A stretch of 64,000 bases of DNA from a bacterium (GTDB taxonomy: Bacteria > JACRDZ01 > JAQUKH01), in contig JBFMCF010000033.1 in assembly GCA_040754625.1 (NCBI GenBank), positions 1 to 64,000 of the forward strand. Direction: 5' to 3'. The notes beneath the pieces are model-generated. The model was not told where the DNA came from and searched no databases. It was given only the letters and a program-made list of their open reading frames with translations. The translations under genes and the position numbers were made by a program. Below are positions 40,170-48,248 of this stretch, piece by piece. Each line of letters starts with the position of its first letter. Position 1 is the first letter of the stretch.

Positions 40170-41321
40170 TTACACCTGCCACTCTCCATTCCACAACCTC
40201 TTAATAAAATCCTGATAAGGGATAATGATGATGCCTTGATCAGTTTCTCGCGCGGTCTGTTCAAGAGATACAACAATAAGATGTTTTACTTCAGGATGCT
40301 CCACTTTAAACTGAATTAAACCTTTTAAGTCGTCACTGGTAACTTTTGATTTTCCTTTAGCCTCTATAGCAGTGTGCGCGTTACCAAGAATAAAATCAAC
40401 TTCCACCCCTGTGGAAAGCCGCCAATAGGATATATCATAATATTTTTCACTGTATCTGCTATGTATGTATAGTTCGTTAAATATCCAATTCTCAAATGCT
40501 TTACCAAATAATTCGGAACCTTTCCGGATTTCTCCCCTGCCTGCAAGATTGTTAACAACTCCTACATCGTGAAAATAAAATTTAGGCGCTTGTATAATAC
40601 GCCTTTTAGGTTTTAATGTATATGCGGGTAAAAAGGTACCTATCAGGGTATCAACAAGTATTCCGTAATGGTCTCTTGCCGTTGTTACCGCTACACCGCA
40701 TTCCCTGGCTATATTTGAGAGATTAATTATCTCCGTATCGCTAATGGCGGATATGCGCAAAAAATCTGAGAAAATTGGAAGGTTTCGGATAAGGCCTTCC
40801 TGCAAAACTTCTTCACGCAGATAATCATCCACGTAGCTTCGAATAGCTTGCGCTGGTGATGGGTTATCATAATGATTCGGCAAAGGCCCTGCATTAAGCA
40901 TACGCTCCAAATTAAAGTCTTCACCTATTTCTTTGCTTGCTAACCCCATGAGTTCATAGCGAACCGCCCTGCCGCCTAAAAGATTGGCATGCCCTTTTTT
41001 TACTTTGCGCGCACTTGAACCGCATAAGACAAAGATACGCTTCTGTTCCTGGATAAGGTAATGAATTTCATCAAGCAGTACAGGCGCCTTTTGTATTTCA
41101 TCAACAACTACAATCTGAGAATGAGGAAGCGCTCTTATTTGTTCCCTGAAAAGAGCGGGTTCTTTTAAATACTTTATTAAAACATCGCTCATCAAAAGGT
41201 CAATACGAAAAGCATTAGGGTAGGTTTGCTTTAACAATGTGGTTTTTCCGGTTTGTCTTGGCCCCCACAAAAACAAGCTATTTATTGGATCCTTAGGTAG
41301 GTTTAACAGCCTTTTATACAT
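40170..41321 (-). CDS. AAA+ ATPase with DUF4143 C-terminal domain, copy 1
   Basis: The 383-residue protein has Walker A GPRQTGKTT near residue 20, Walker B IVVVDEIQKAPVLL, FVLCGSSARKV (sensor), and a C-terminal DUF4143/PD-(D/E)XK-like domain (YWRLSTGVEVDFILGNAHTAIEAKG). The family is common in archaea and anaerobes, spreads horizontally, and has no firm function. A homologue with similar domain order is at 45713-46852. The C-terminal D...EAK residues match a nuclease-type active site and are intact. Confidence 0.88.
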   Translation of the reverse strand: MYKRLLNLPKDPINSLFLWGPRQTGKTTLLKQTYPNAFRIDLLMSDVLIKYLKEPALFREQIRALPHSQIVVVDEIQKAPVLLDEIHYLIQEQKRIFVLCGSSARKVKKGHANLLGGRAVRYELMGLASKEIGEDFNLERMLNAGPLPNHYDNPSPAQAIRSYVDDYLREEVLQEGLIRNLPIFSDFLRISAISDTEIINLSNIARECGVAVTTARDHYGILVDTLIGTFLPAYTLKPKRRIIQAPKFYFHDVGVVNNLAGRGEIRKGSELFGKAFENWIFNELYIHSRYSEKYYDISYWRLSTGVEVDFILGNAHTAIEAKGKSKVTSDDLKGLIQFKVEHPEVKHLIVVSLEQTARETDQGIIIIPYQDFIKRLWNGEWQV

Positions 41322-41442
41322 TATATTTCCTCCACACTATAAATACATGTATTTATATTCCAATGGGATAAATATAACCAATTTTAAATTAAATGTCAAT
41401 AGTTATTATTTTTATATTTATTTGTAAAAAACATAACAGAGG

Positions 41443-42402
41443 TTATATATTTACCACTGCCCAGTAAACCCCTCTCACAACTTCAGTCATTTTATCAAAA
41501 TCCAGGGTTTCAATCGTATCAGTTGTAAAATGATAATTAGGGTTTCTGTAAAATGACGTATCTGTAATCATCACTGCCTTATATCCATACCGCCAATAAT
41601 TTAGATGGTCTGAAAAGTCAATACCCGGTAAAGAGGACGGGGCGGACAATGATTGGACATCAATATTTGATCCCTGTATCATGTATTTTTTGATCTTTTT
41701 AATAATTTTACCCTGTCCGTATTTTCCAACAACAGCAATAAAATTCGCTTTATCCGGATAAAACCATTTTAAGAAAAAAACGGGATATTGCTGGGACTTT
41801 GGCTTTTCTGAAAAGTAACCGAGCATCTCAAGGCTTATCATGACCTTAACTTTAACTTTTAAATCCACCAGCGATTTCGCGTGAACAGAGCTTCCCATGA
41901 ATTCAGTCCTGAAAAAAGGAGGCTCTTCCAAGCTGTAAGCAACGAGGTCTATCCGGTTCTTCATATCCGGTTTAAGCTCATTTATGAGCCTTGCTATTTC
42001 CAATAATCCCGCTACCCCGCTTGCGTTATCGTCCGCTCCGGGCTGCTCCCCGCAAACATCATAATGCGCACCAATAATAATCCGTTCCGAATCCATCGGC
42101 CCGAATGAACAGATTATATTTTTGTATTCTTTGTCACCAGCTTTATATTTTTGAATTTCCACATTACCGCTGAGCTTTTGAAATTGGTCATAAATATAGC
42201 CGGCCGCCTTATTTAAAGATTCAATGTTTTCATAATTCCTGGCGGGCTTGGTTGAAGTTATTTCTTTTACATCAGAATATAACCTTTCTTTTTTGACCGG
42301 TATATCAGATTTAATATTTGAATTATCCATTGAATTTGAATTAGTAAAACAACAACTTGTTAAAGATAAATTTAAAAATAACACAAAAATAAAATTTTTC
42401 AT
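41443..42402 (-). CDS. M28 family metallopeptidase, lipoprotein
   Basis: The 319-residue protein has a lipobox (LTSC, Cys17) after its signal peptide, so is probably membrane anchored. The M28 zinc site is visible as GAHYDVCGEQPGADDNASG (His, Asp), YSLEEPPFF (catalytic Glu pair) and the final HFTTDTIETLDF. These enzymes are aminopeptidases. Its ATG overlaps the stop of the alpha/beta hydrolase gene by 4 bases, so the two hydrolases form a pair. Confidence 0.9.
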   Translation of the reverse strand: MKNFIFVLFLNLSLTSCCFTNSNSMDNSNIKSDIPVKKERLYSDVKEITSTKPARNYENIESLNKAAGYIYDQFQKLSGNVEIQKYKAGDKEYKNIICSFGPMDSERIIIGAHYDVCGEQPGADDNASGVAGLLEIARLINELKPDMKNRIDLVAYSLEEPPFFRTEFMGSSVHAKSLVDLKVKVKVMISLEMLGYFSEKPKSQQYPVFFLKWFYPDKANFIAVVGKYGQGKIIKKIKKYMIQGSNIDVQSLSAPSSLPGIDFSDHLNYWRYGYKAVMITDTSFYRNPNYHFTTDTIETLDFDKMTEVVRGVYWAVVNI

Positions 42403-43196
42403 TTAGTATTTCCACTAACAAAACTCATTATATCTTTCCAATCCGGCGGTTTCATTACCATCGGCCAGTCATTATGCCCGGCGCCTTTAATTATCCACAT
42501 TTTCTTGCCACAGGATAATGTTTTATATAATTCCACGGCATGTTTTACCGGTATAACATCATCCTGTTCAGTCCCTATTATAGCAACCCTGCCTTGAAAA
42601 GACCTCAAATTATCGATGTTATTATATTTATCTTTCATAAACCATTTAACCGGAAGTAATGAAAAATGAGACCTGGCAACTGCAAGCAGCGTATCCCACG
42701 GTGTAACTAAAACTATTCCATTAATCTTAACTGATCCATCACTTACAAAATCCGACACCACACCGCACCCCAAAGATTCTCCTAAAAGAAATAACGGTTC
42801 CCCGAATTTTTCATAAGCTTGCCGTATGGTTTCTTTTGCGTCCCTCACAAACGACTTCTCACTTAATTTCCCCGCGCGCCCGCCATACGCCGGATATTCG
42901 GCAAGTATAACTTTATATCCAAGCGGTTCCAGAAAATTAATGTAATAGCCCCTGTGAACCGCAGAGCCCGCGTTCCCGTGAAAAACAATAACTACACCCT
43001 TCTTATTCTTAACTTCATTGGCGCTGGCCAGGCCTCTGTAATCTTTTTCAGAAGGCCAGAATTTTAAACCGCTTGCGTTCAGCTCATCATCCGTCAAGGC
43101 GCCTGGATAATATAACAATTTACGCTGGAGGCCGCATCCTGAAAATAGGATAACCGGTATTGTCAGCAAAAATATATATTTTAAAACTGTTAACAT
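42399..43196 (-). CDS. Alpha/beta hydrolase, probable lipoprotein
   Basis: The 265-residue protein has a signal/lipobox region (LTIPVILFSGCG), oxyanion-type HGNAGSAVHRG, nucleophile elbow GESLGCG, and an acid/His region (IGTEQDDVIPVKHA, IKGAGHNDWP). It resembles the BEM46/YfhR-type serine hydrolases. The second ATG (43196) is preferred because CAGGAA lies at a better distance. It is translationally coupled to the peptidase. Confidence 0.88.
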   Translation of the reverse strand: MLTVLKYIFLLTIPVILFSGCGLQRKLLYYPGALTDDELNASGLKFWPSEKDYRGLASANEVKNKKGVVIVFHGNAGSAVHRGYYINFLEPLGYKVILAEYPAYGGRAGKLSEKSFVRDAKETIRQAYEKFGEPLFLLGESLGCGVVSDFVSDGSVKINGIVLVTPWDTLLAVARSHFSLLPVKWFMKDKYNNIDNLRSFQGRVAIIGTEQDDVIPVKHAVELYKTLSCGKKMWIIKGAGHNDWPMVMKPPDWKDIMSFVSGNTK

Positions 43197-43217
43197 AAAC
43201 ATTTCCTGCTAATTCGT

Positions 43218-43460
43218 TCAGGCCAATTTTGCCCCTCTATCGCATCCGATATAAGAACCCTGATAATCATAATTATCTTTTATGTATTCCAATAACAACC
43301 CTGTTCCGCACCCGAAATCTAAGATTGCCTTATCTTTGAAATCTCCAAAATTGTCGACAATTGACTTCCTGAATCTATTATATTACCCGACCCAATGGAG
43401 TTTCATCCCGATATCATAATATTTCGCGTTATCGTCGTGTTTACGGTTTTGCGATTTCAT
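43218..43460 (-). pseudogene. SAM-dependent methyltransferase remnant
   Basis: On the minus strand, codons from 43460 read MKSQNRKHDDNAKYYDIGMK, LHWVG, then an in-frame TAA at 43384-43382, then YNRFRKSIVDNFGDFKDKAI, LDFGCGTGLLLEYIKDN and SYIGCDRGAKLA before a final TGA. LDFGCGTG is the SAM-binding motif I of class I methyltransferases. Only about 80 of the 200 or more residues remain, and an internal stop breaks them, so this is a dead fragment. Confidence 0.75.
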
Positions 43461-43487
43461 AAATTATTTCTCTCCATCACATATTTC

Positions 43488-43700
43488 TTATATAACTCCG
43501 GATGCGCCGCAATCCATGAAATATATCCGCTGATTAATGCTATAATCTTTTGGAAACCTTCCTTTTTCAACTTTATACCCTTCCTCATTCGTGCTTATTT
43601 CCCCCGGTTTTAAGCTTTTACCATAAAACGCGTTAAGCGCATTAGCATAAAATAAAATCACCAGCACAATAAATATTATACTAATCTTTTCCATTTTCAT
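43488..43700 (-). CDS. Small exported protein of unknown function
   Basis: A 70-residue product with an N-terminal hydrophobic export segment (ISIIFIVLVILFYANALNA) and a mature part of about 45 residues ending in IYFMDCGASGVI. A strong AAAGGAG ribosome site lies eight bases before the ATG, the best argument that it is real. No family is recognised. It sits next to a methyltransferase remnant in a decaying island. Confidence 0.55.
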   Translation of the reverse strand: MKMEKISIIFIVLVILFYANALNAFYGKSLKPGEISTNEEGYKVEKGRFPKDYSINQRIYFMDCGASGVI

Positions 43701-43732
43701 TATTCGCTCTCCTTTAAATATTCCGAACCCTT

Positions 43733-43759
43733 GATCCCCTCTTTAAAAAAAAGAGGGGA
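43733..43759 (-). terminator. CCCCTCTTT/AAAGAGGGG hairpin
   Basis: TCCCCTCTTT-AAAAA-AAAGAGGGGA forms a strong stem downstream of the cysteine-peptidase-like gene. The same CCCTC(C)TTTTT word occurs at 55025-55120, so it may be another repeat family doubling as a terminator. Confidence 0.5.
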
Positions 43760-43816
43760 AAATAGTAGGAAATTTCTACCTGGTATTTTTTACTCCTCAT
43801 TTATTTTCAATACCGT

Positions 43817-44803
43817 TTAATCATGCCTTATTACAACCACATCCCCGTCAAAATTGGTTTCATTTAAATATGATTTATGAAGAGGATAAGGACCCGCGTG
43901 AATTATAATATCATCTTCATCCAGCACCCCGTTTTTATTCTCGTCGGAGTATAAAGCGCCTATATGCTGATATTGTTTTCCTCCAAAATATTTCACAGCG
44001 ATAAAATCCCCTGGGATTATATCCTTCCCCCATTTGAGATTTACTGACGGTTTTCCTTCATTTATTTTGAATTTAACAACTGTTTTAAATTCGTTCATTA
44101 TCATTCCGATATTGTAATCCCTGTCTATTCTTTTGTTTTTCCATTTTCCATAACTTACCATTAAAACATCCGCGCAATCAACTCCGATATAATTATTACT
44201 CTGGTATGGAATTGAACCAAACAGGCCGGGAACATTTAAAAAAGTGGTTAAATAACCTAAATAGCTGTCTTTTTCCCTGATGGATATTCTAAATACTTTT
44301 GGAGAAAGCCCGTAGTTATCTGAATCTTCAATACCGGGGGTTTTGTATTTTATCCCGTTTTTTTCTATTTCAGCCTGGAACCAGAAACTGCCCGTGTTAT
44401 TATTGTAAATTGGATTATTAATAAATTTATCTTCATTATAATTTAGATTTTCGTACGGAATAATTTCCCATTTATTCCTGAATTGAGTTAATTCTTTTCT
44501 TTGATAATCTATTTTTGAAAAACCGATCCATTTATAAGGGTCATTTTCCCAGGGACGATTCGCGTTTTTATAAGTTTTAAACAGGTCTGTAACGATTTGA
44601 TACCATTTAATATTCGCGTTCTCTATTTTTTCAACCTTAAGTTTTATTATATCGCCTTTCAAAGGATAAATAGCGTCCGCTACAATCCATTCATTATTAT
44701 TTATACTTGAATAAATTTTAATACCTTCCGCTAAGGAATCAGATACTAATAAGAAAAATAGTATTGCCGGCAGGGAAAAACACAAAAATAATCTTTTAAA
44801 CAT
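43817..44803 (-). CDS. Secreted protein with NlpC/P60-like cysteine peptidase domain (putative)
   Basis: The 328-residue protein has a signal peptide (LFLCFSLPAILFFLLVSDSLA), an N-terminal beta domain (about 30-190), and a C-terminal segment with VDCADVLMVSYGKW, PGDFIAVKYFGGKQYQHIGALYSD and IIIHAGPY. The order Cys, then His followed by a strand, then His fits the NlpC/P60/CHAP amidase fold, but I do not match a named family. The start at 44803 gives a normal signal peptide; an ATG 18 codons upstream lies in the nitroreductase remnant. Confidence 0.6.
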   Translation of the reverse strand: MFKRLFLCFSLPAILFFLLVSDSLAEGIKIYSSINNNEWIVADAIYPLKGDIIKLKVEKIENANIKWYQIVTDLFKTYKNANRPWENDPYKWIGFSKIDYQRKELTQFRNKWEIIPYENLNYNEDKFINNPIYNNNTGSFWFQAEIEKNGIKYKTPGIEDSDNYGLSPKVFRISIREKDSYLGYLTTFLNVPGLFGSIPYQSNNYIGVDCADVLMVSYGKWKNKRIDRDYNIGMIMNEFKTVVKFKINEGKPSVNLKWGKDIIPGDFIAVKYFGGKQYQHIGALYSDENKNGVLDEDDIIIHAGPYPLHKSYLNETNFDGDVVVIRHD

Positions 44804-44850
44804 TTTTTTAGGATAAATATGTTTTTTCCAAAATATTATTGCTTTACTTG

Positions 44851-45033
44851 TTAACATTTAAACGAATCTTTAACATAAATAAATTTCCATGGCTGGTAAT
44901 TAGTGATGCTCGGTGCAAACCCTGACGCTTCAATCACCCGCCTGACATCTTCATCGAGAATGGCAATATCTTTGAATTTCCTTATACTCCTGCGGGACTT
45001 GATCATTTCTTCTAATATTTCAGTGTTTTTCAT
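44851..45033 (-). pseudogene. Nitroreductase N-terminal fragment
   Basis: MKNTEILEEMIKSRRSIRKF and SGFAPSITNYQPWKFIYVKD are the start of an FMN-dependent nitroreductase (SRRSxRxF, PSxxNxQPW). It stops at residue 60, where full proteins have 170-200. The ATG overlaps the SanA-like gene stop as ATGA. The fragment ends directly against the leader of the next gene, consistent with deletion. Confidence 0.75.
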
Positions 45034-45689
45034 TTTGATTCTCTATATTTTATATCTTGCTTCTCCCCAAGAAATTTTGGGTTTCTTTTTGTTATGTATA
45101 AATCAATGAATGTTTTAAATCTCGCGAAAATTTCGCGTATCCTGATTTTAAAACCATTTATTGTTTTAACATCCCCGGCACAATAACCTATGGCGTTATA
45201 TCCATATCTGTTCGCGATATAAACCGCCCTTTCGCAATGAAAGGCCTGGGATATAATAATATAATCATCAATGCCAAATATCTTGTTTGCCCTTATGATC
45301 GAGTCCAACGTGCTGAAGCCGGCGTAATCCAGATTAATAAATTCTTCAGGAACACCTCTTTTTTTCAGGTCTTCTTTCATTTCAGAAGGCTCATCATAAT
45401 TTTTTCTTGAATTATCTCCCGATATCAGGATCGCGCTGATTTTATTTTTTCTCCATAGTTCGGAAACCGCGTTTAATCTATTTTCATAAAAGGGGTTCGG
45501 ATTTCCATAAACATATTTGCCTGTCCCAAGCAGTAACCCGGACTTTTTGTCCGGTATGCTTTCGGATGAATAAAACAACTTATCTTTCGCGCTAATTGAA
45601 ATATATTTATCAATCGCAAGCGTAAAAATAATTAATACTGTTAAAAACGCTAAAAATGATTTAAATATGTTAATATTACTTTGTTTCAT
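45030..45689 (-). CDS. SanA/YdcF-like DUF218 membrane protein
   Basis: The 219-residue protein has one N-terminal membrane segment (SFLAFLTVLIIFTLAI) and a DUF218 domain: GLLLGTGKYVYGNPNPFYENR, AILISGDNSRKNYDEPSEMK and IIISQAFHCERAVYIANRYG. SanA-type proteins affect envelope permeability, and YdcF-like ones bind SAM; the activity is unknown. The nitroreductase remnant is coupled to its stop. The start at 45689 excludes a longer frame overlapping the DUF4143 gene. Confidence 0.85.
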   Translation of the reverse strand: MKQSNINIFKSFLAFLTVLIIFTLAIDKYISISAKDKLFYSSESIPDKKSGLLLGTGKYVYGNPNPFYENRLNAVSELWRKNKISAILISGDNSRKNYDEPSEMKEDLKKRGVPEEFINLDYAGFSTLDSIIRANKIFGIDDYIIISQAFHCERAVYIANRYGYNAIGYCAGDVKTINGFKIRIREIFARFKTFIDLYITKRNPKFLGEKQDIKYRESK

Positions 45690-45712
45690 CCAATTTTTAC
45701 GAAGCGAATTTT

Positions 45713-46852
45713 TTATAGAAATTCGCCATTCCACAATTGTTCAATAAACATCTGCCACGGCAGGACTTGGATATTTTTAGCAAGAGTACGGGGTTGTTTT
45801 TCCAGGCAGACCAGGCAAAGTTTTTTTACCGGGCCGTCTTCAACAAGAGCCTGGAGTGAACGTATATCTCCTTCGTGCACACGGGAAGAACCTTTAATTT
45901 CAACAGCCAATTCTTTTTCCCCCAGGATAAAATCCACTTCTCTTCCCGTACTTGTTCTCCAGAAAGTTATAGGCGCATCCGGATTTCTGTAGGCTTGATA
46001 GGCTTTTAATTCCATCAGTATGTAATGTTCAAATGCCTTGCCGAATTCAGAACTGCCGAGAAGAGGCTGACGCCTGGATAGATAATTTGCAACGCCGACG
46101 TCAAATAAATAAAATTTTTCAGTGATGATCATGCGCCGCTTTTTTGATTTTTTCCAGGGGGAAATCCGAAAACCCAGATAGGTATCCTCGAGAATATCAA
46201 AATAAGTGCGTATCACTTTATGAGAAACACCGGTTTCCCTGGCTATATTGACGTAATTTATAAGCTCGCTTGAGGTTATCGCGGCAACACGCAGGAATTC
46301 ATTGAAAGCCGGTATGTTTTGCGTAAGGGCTTCAGAAATAATTTCTTCTTTCAGATAATCAGCAACGTAAGCACGTAGTTCTTCAATGGGATTATTTGAT
46401 AAATAATGAGACGGCAACAGGCCGGAGATCATGACTTTTTCCAGGTCAAAACCTGTCACTTCCAGATAAGACAGCGGGGACATGGTCTTTCTCCATGCCC
46501 TCCCCCCTAATAGATTCGCGTGCCCGCGGCGTAGTTTCCGCACGCTTGACCCGGTAAGTAAAAAAGATAATTCTTTATTCTCAATAAGCCAGTGAACCTC
46601 ATCCAAAAGATTTGGGGCTTTTTGTACTTCATCTATGACAATTAGTCCTTTGTGATTTTGATAACGTTCGCGCAATAATGCCGGCCGTGAAACATACTCC
46701 GCTAAAGTATCGGTTTTAAGCAAATCAATAACCGTGTCGTTCTTTAACATGTGAGTAATCCAGTAAGTTTTACCGACTTTCCGAGGCCCCCATAAAAAGG
46801 CGGATTTCCCCGCGGGAAGATTAAGTTCAAACAGCCTTTTCTTAATTTTCAT
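45713..46852 (-). CDS. AAA+ ATPase with DUF4143 C-terminal domain, copy 2
   Basis: The 379-residue homologue of the protein at 40170 has Walker A GPRKVGKTY, Walker B LIVIDEVQKAPNLL, FLLTGSSVRKLRRG and the C-terminal FWRTSTGREVDFILGEKELAVEIKG. The E-x-K is intact. The two are clearly diverged rather than a recent duplication, and GC is higher here. Confidence 0.88.
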   Translation of the reverse strand: MKIKKRLFELNLPAGKSAFLWGPRKVGKTYWITHMLKNDTVIDLLKTDTLAEYVSRPALLRERYQNHKGLIVIDEVQKAPNLLDEVHWLIENKELSFLLTGSSVRKLRRGHANLLGGRAWRKTMSPLSYLEVTGFDLEKVMISGLLPSHYLSNNPIEELRAYVADYLKEEIISEALTQNIPAFNEFLRVAAITSSELINYVNIARETGVSHKVIRTYFDILEDTYLGFRISPWKKSKKRRMIITEKFYLFDVGVANYLSRRQPLLGSSEFGKAFEHYILMELKAYQAYRNPDAPITFWRTSTGREVDFILGEKELAVEIKGSSRVHEGDIRSLQALVEDGPVKKLCLVCLEKQPRTLAKNIQVLPWQMFIEQLWNGEFL

Positions 46853-46955
46853 ATTATTAAGGGAATTTTATCCGAATAAATTTTCCTTGTCAAGCAATTT
46901 ATTTGAATTCATGGCTTCTCTTATCCCTTTTTTATTTCTTAAACCTTTATTATTT

Positions 46956-47283
46956 TCAATTTTTTACCTTCTCCAGTGAAAACAATCCGTTATACCCCTG
47001 GTCATCTTTCCATGGTACTATTATTCTATTGCCGTTATTGATAAGTAAATTCTTAATATTTGTGGAATCGCAGAATATGGCATTTATCACATTTATTTTT
47101 TTCCAATGTGCCGTGTTCCGCGTGGGAAAAATGGTTTTGAAATACATGGCACTTATCAGTGATACATCCGGCATCCTGCCTTATTAATTCCCCACTACTT
47201 CCCAATATTTGGGCTTTTAACGGATTAATTAATATTCCAGCGTAAAACAACAAAACAAATAATGTTAAAAATATATTTTTCAT
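46956..47283 (-). pseudogene. Small c-type-cytochrome-like secreted protein, probably frameshifted
   Basis: From an ATG at 47283 a signal peptide (IFLTLFVLLFYAGILINPL) leads to CITDKCH and CDKCH, candidate haem c attachment motifs with free histidines (HFSHAEHG) between. The frame stops at 47053, while the frame shifted by one continues with NLLINNGNRIIVPWKDDQGY and ends at 46956. The shift near 47060 could be a mutation. If not, the 76-residue protein is complete. Confidence 0.4.
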
Positions 47284-47347
47284 TTTAGATTTTGAATATA
47301 TTCACAAAACAATTCTATTTTTTTTGCCTCACCAGGAATAAATAAAA

Positions 47348-47381
47348 ATTGGCTGACATCGTCAGCCAGATGTTTAAGTGT
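47348..47381. repeat. GGCTGAC-ATC-GTCAGCC hairpin upstream of the toxin-antitoxin pair
   Basis: A perfect seven-base-arm hairpin followed by AGATGTTTAAGTG and a T run. It could terminate a plus-strand transcript, but no plus-strand gene lies upstream; it resembles the short hairpins found after tRNAs. Confidence 0.4.
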
Positions 47382-47524
47382 TTTTTAATTGAATATAATG
47401 CATTATATTTCTCCAAAGTGCTTTTTTTTAGCACTAATACGAAATATAACATACGCAAATATGCCTTTATTGTCAAGAAATTAATAAGAACGGGATTGAG
47501 GTCCTATTATGCCACATAAATATC

Positions 47525-47552
47525 TTGACAATCGGTCAGAATATGATACTAT
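47525..47552 (+). promoter_or_regulatory. Sigma70-type promoter for the toxin-antitoxin operon
   Basis: TTGACA (47525-47530), a 16-base spacer and TACTAT (47547-47552) lie 22 bases before the antitoxin ATG. The -35 is a perfect consensus. The Phd-type antitoxin probably binds over it for autoregulation. Confidence 0.6.
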
Positions 47553-47574
47553 ATTAAGACTGGAGGAGACATAT

Positions 47575-47856
47575 ATGAATATTGTAAAGGATATAAAATC
47601 GGTAACTTATCTCAAATCAAAGGCGAAAGACCTTTTAGAGCAGATAAATACTACACACAGGCCTGTGATTATTACCCAAAACGGGGAACCAAAAGCGATA
47701 TTGCAGGACCCTGAAAGTTATGAAAATATGAGAAATTCCATTGGATTATTAAAATTAATTTCTCAGGGTGAAAGTGATATTCAATCAGGCAAAACAAAAA
47801 CGCAGAAGGAAGTTTTTGATAAGATCGAAATAAAATTAAAAGAGAAAACCTCATGA
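47575..47856 (+). CDS. Phd/YefM-type antitoxin
   Basis: The 93-residue product has the Phd/YefM fold: IVKDIKSVTYLKSKAKDLLE, RPVIITQNGEPKAILQDPESYENM and a C-terminal toxin-binding helix. The ATG at 47575 follows GGAGGAG and is preferred to an upstream in-frame ATG inside the promoter. The stop overlaps the toxin start by 4 bases, as usual for such pairs. Confidence 0.92.
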   Translation: MNIVKDIKSVTYLKSKAKDLLEQINTTHRPVIITQNGEPKAILQDPESYENMRNSIGLLKLISQGESDIQSGKTKTQKEVFDKIEIKLKEKTS

Positions 47857-48203
47857 GCAAGAAATATGAAGTAATCTGGTCAAATACTGCGGATGAGGAT
47901 TTAGATAAAATAATTGATTATATAGCACAAGACAGTATTGATAACGCGATAAATGTATTTAATAAAATAAAAAACAAGTGCGAAAATCTATACTTTTATC
48001 CAAATCGCGGGCGGGTAATTCCCGAACTAGAAGATTATGGCATCTTATGGTATCGCGAATTAATAATAAATCCATGGAGGATTATTTATAGAATTACGGA
48101 AAGTTATGTCTATGTATTATCCGTAATAGATTCCCGCCGGAATGTAGAAGATATATTATTAAGCAGATTTATAAATCAGCGACGAAGGGTCACTAACGAA
48201 TAG
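47853..48203 (+). CDS. RelE/ParE family toxin
   Basis: The 116-residue protein is a ParE/RelE fold: VIWSNTADEDLDKIIDYIA, NLYFYPNRGRVIPEL, ELIINPWRIIYRI and YVLSVIDSRRNVEDILL. ParE members inhibit gyrase and RelE members cut mRNA; the PWRIIYRI and DSRR segments resemble ParE/RelE-type plasmid-stabilisation toxins, but sequence alone does not decide. The operon is isolated, on the opposite strand to its left neighbours. Confidence 0.92.
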   Translation: MSKKYEVIWSNTADEDLDKIIDYIAQDSIDNAINVFNKIKNKCENLYFYPNRGRVIPELEDYGILWYRELIINPWRIIYRITESYVYVLSVIDSRRNVEDILLSRFINQRRRVTNE

Positions 48204-48248
48204 AAAAACTTAGAGCCTTTTAATCCATATTTTAAATGGAGGCAAACA

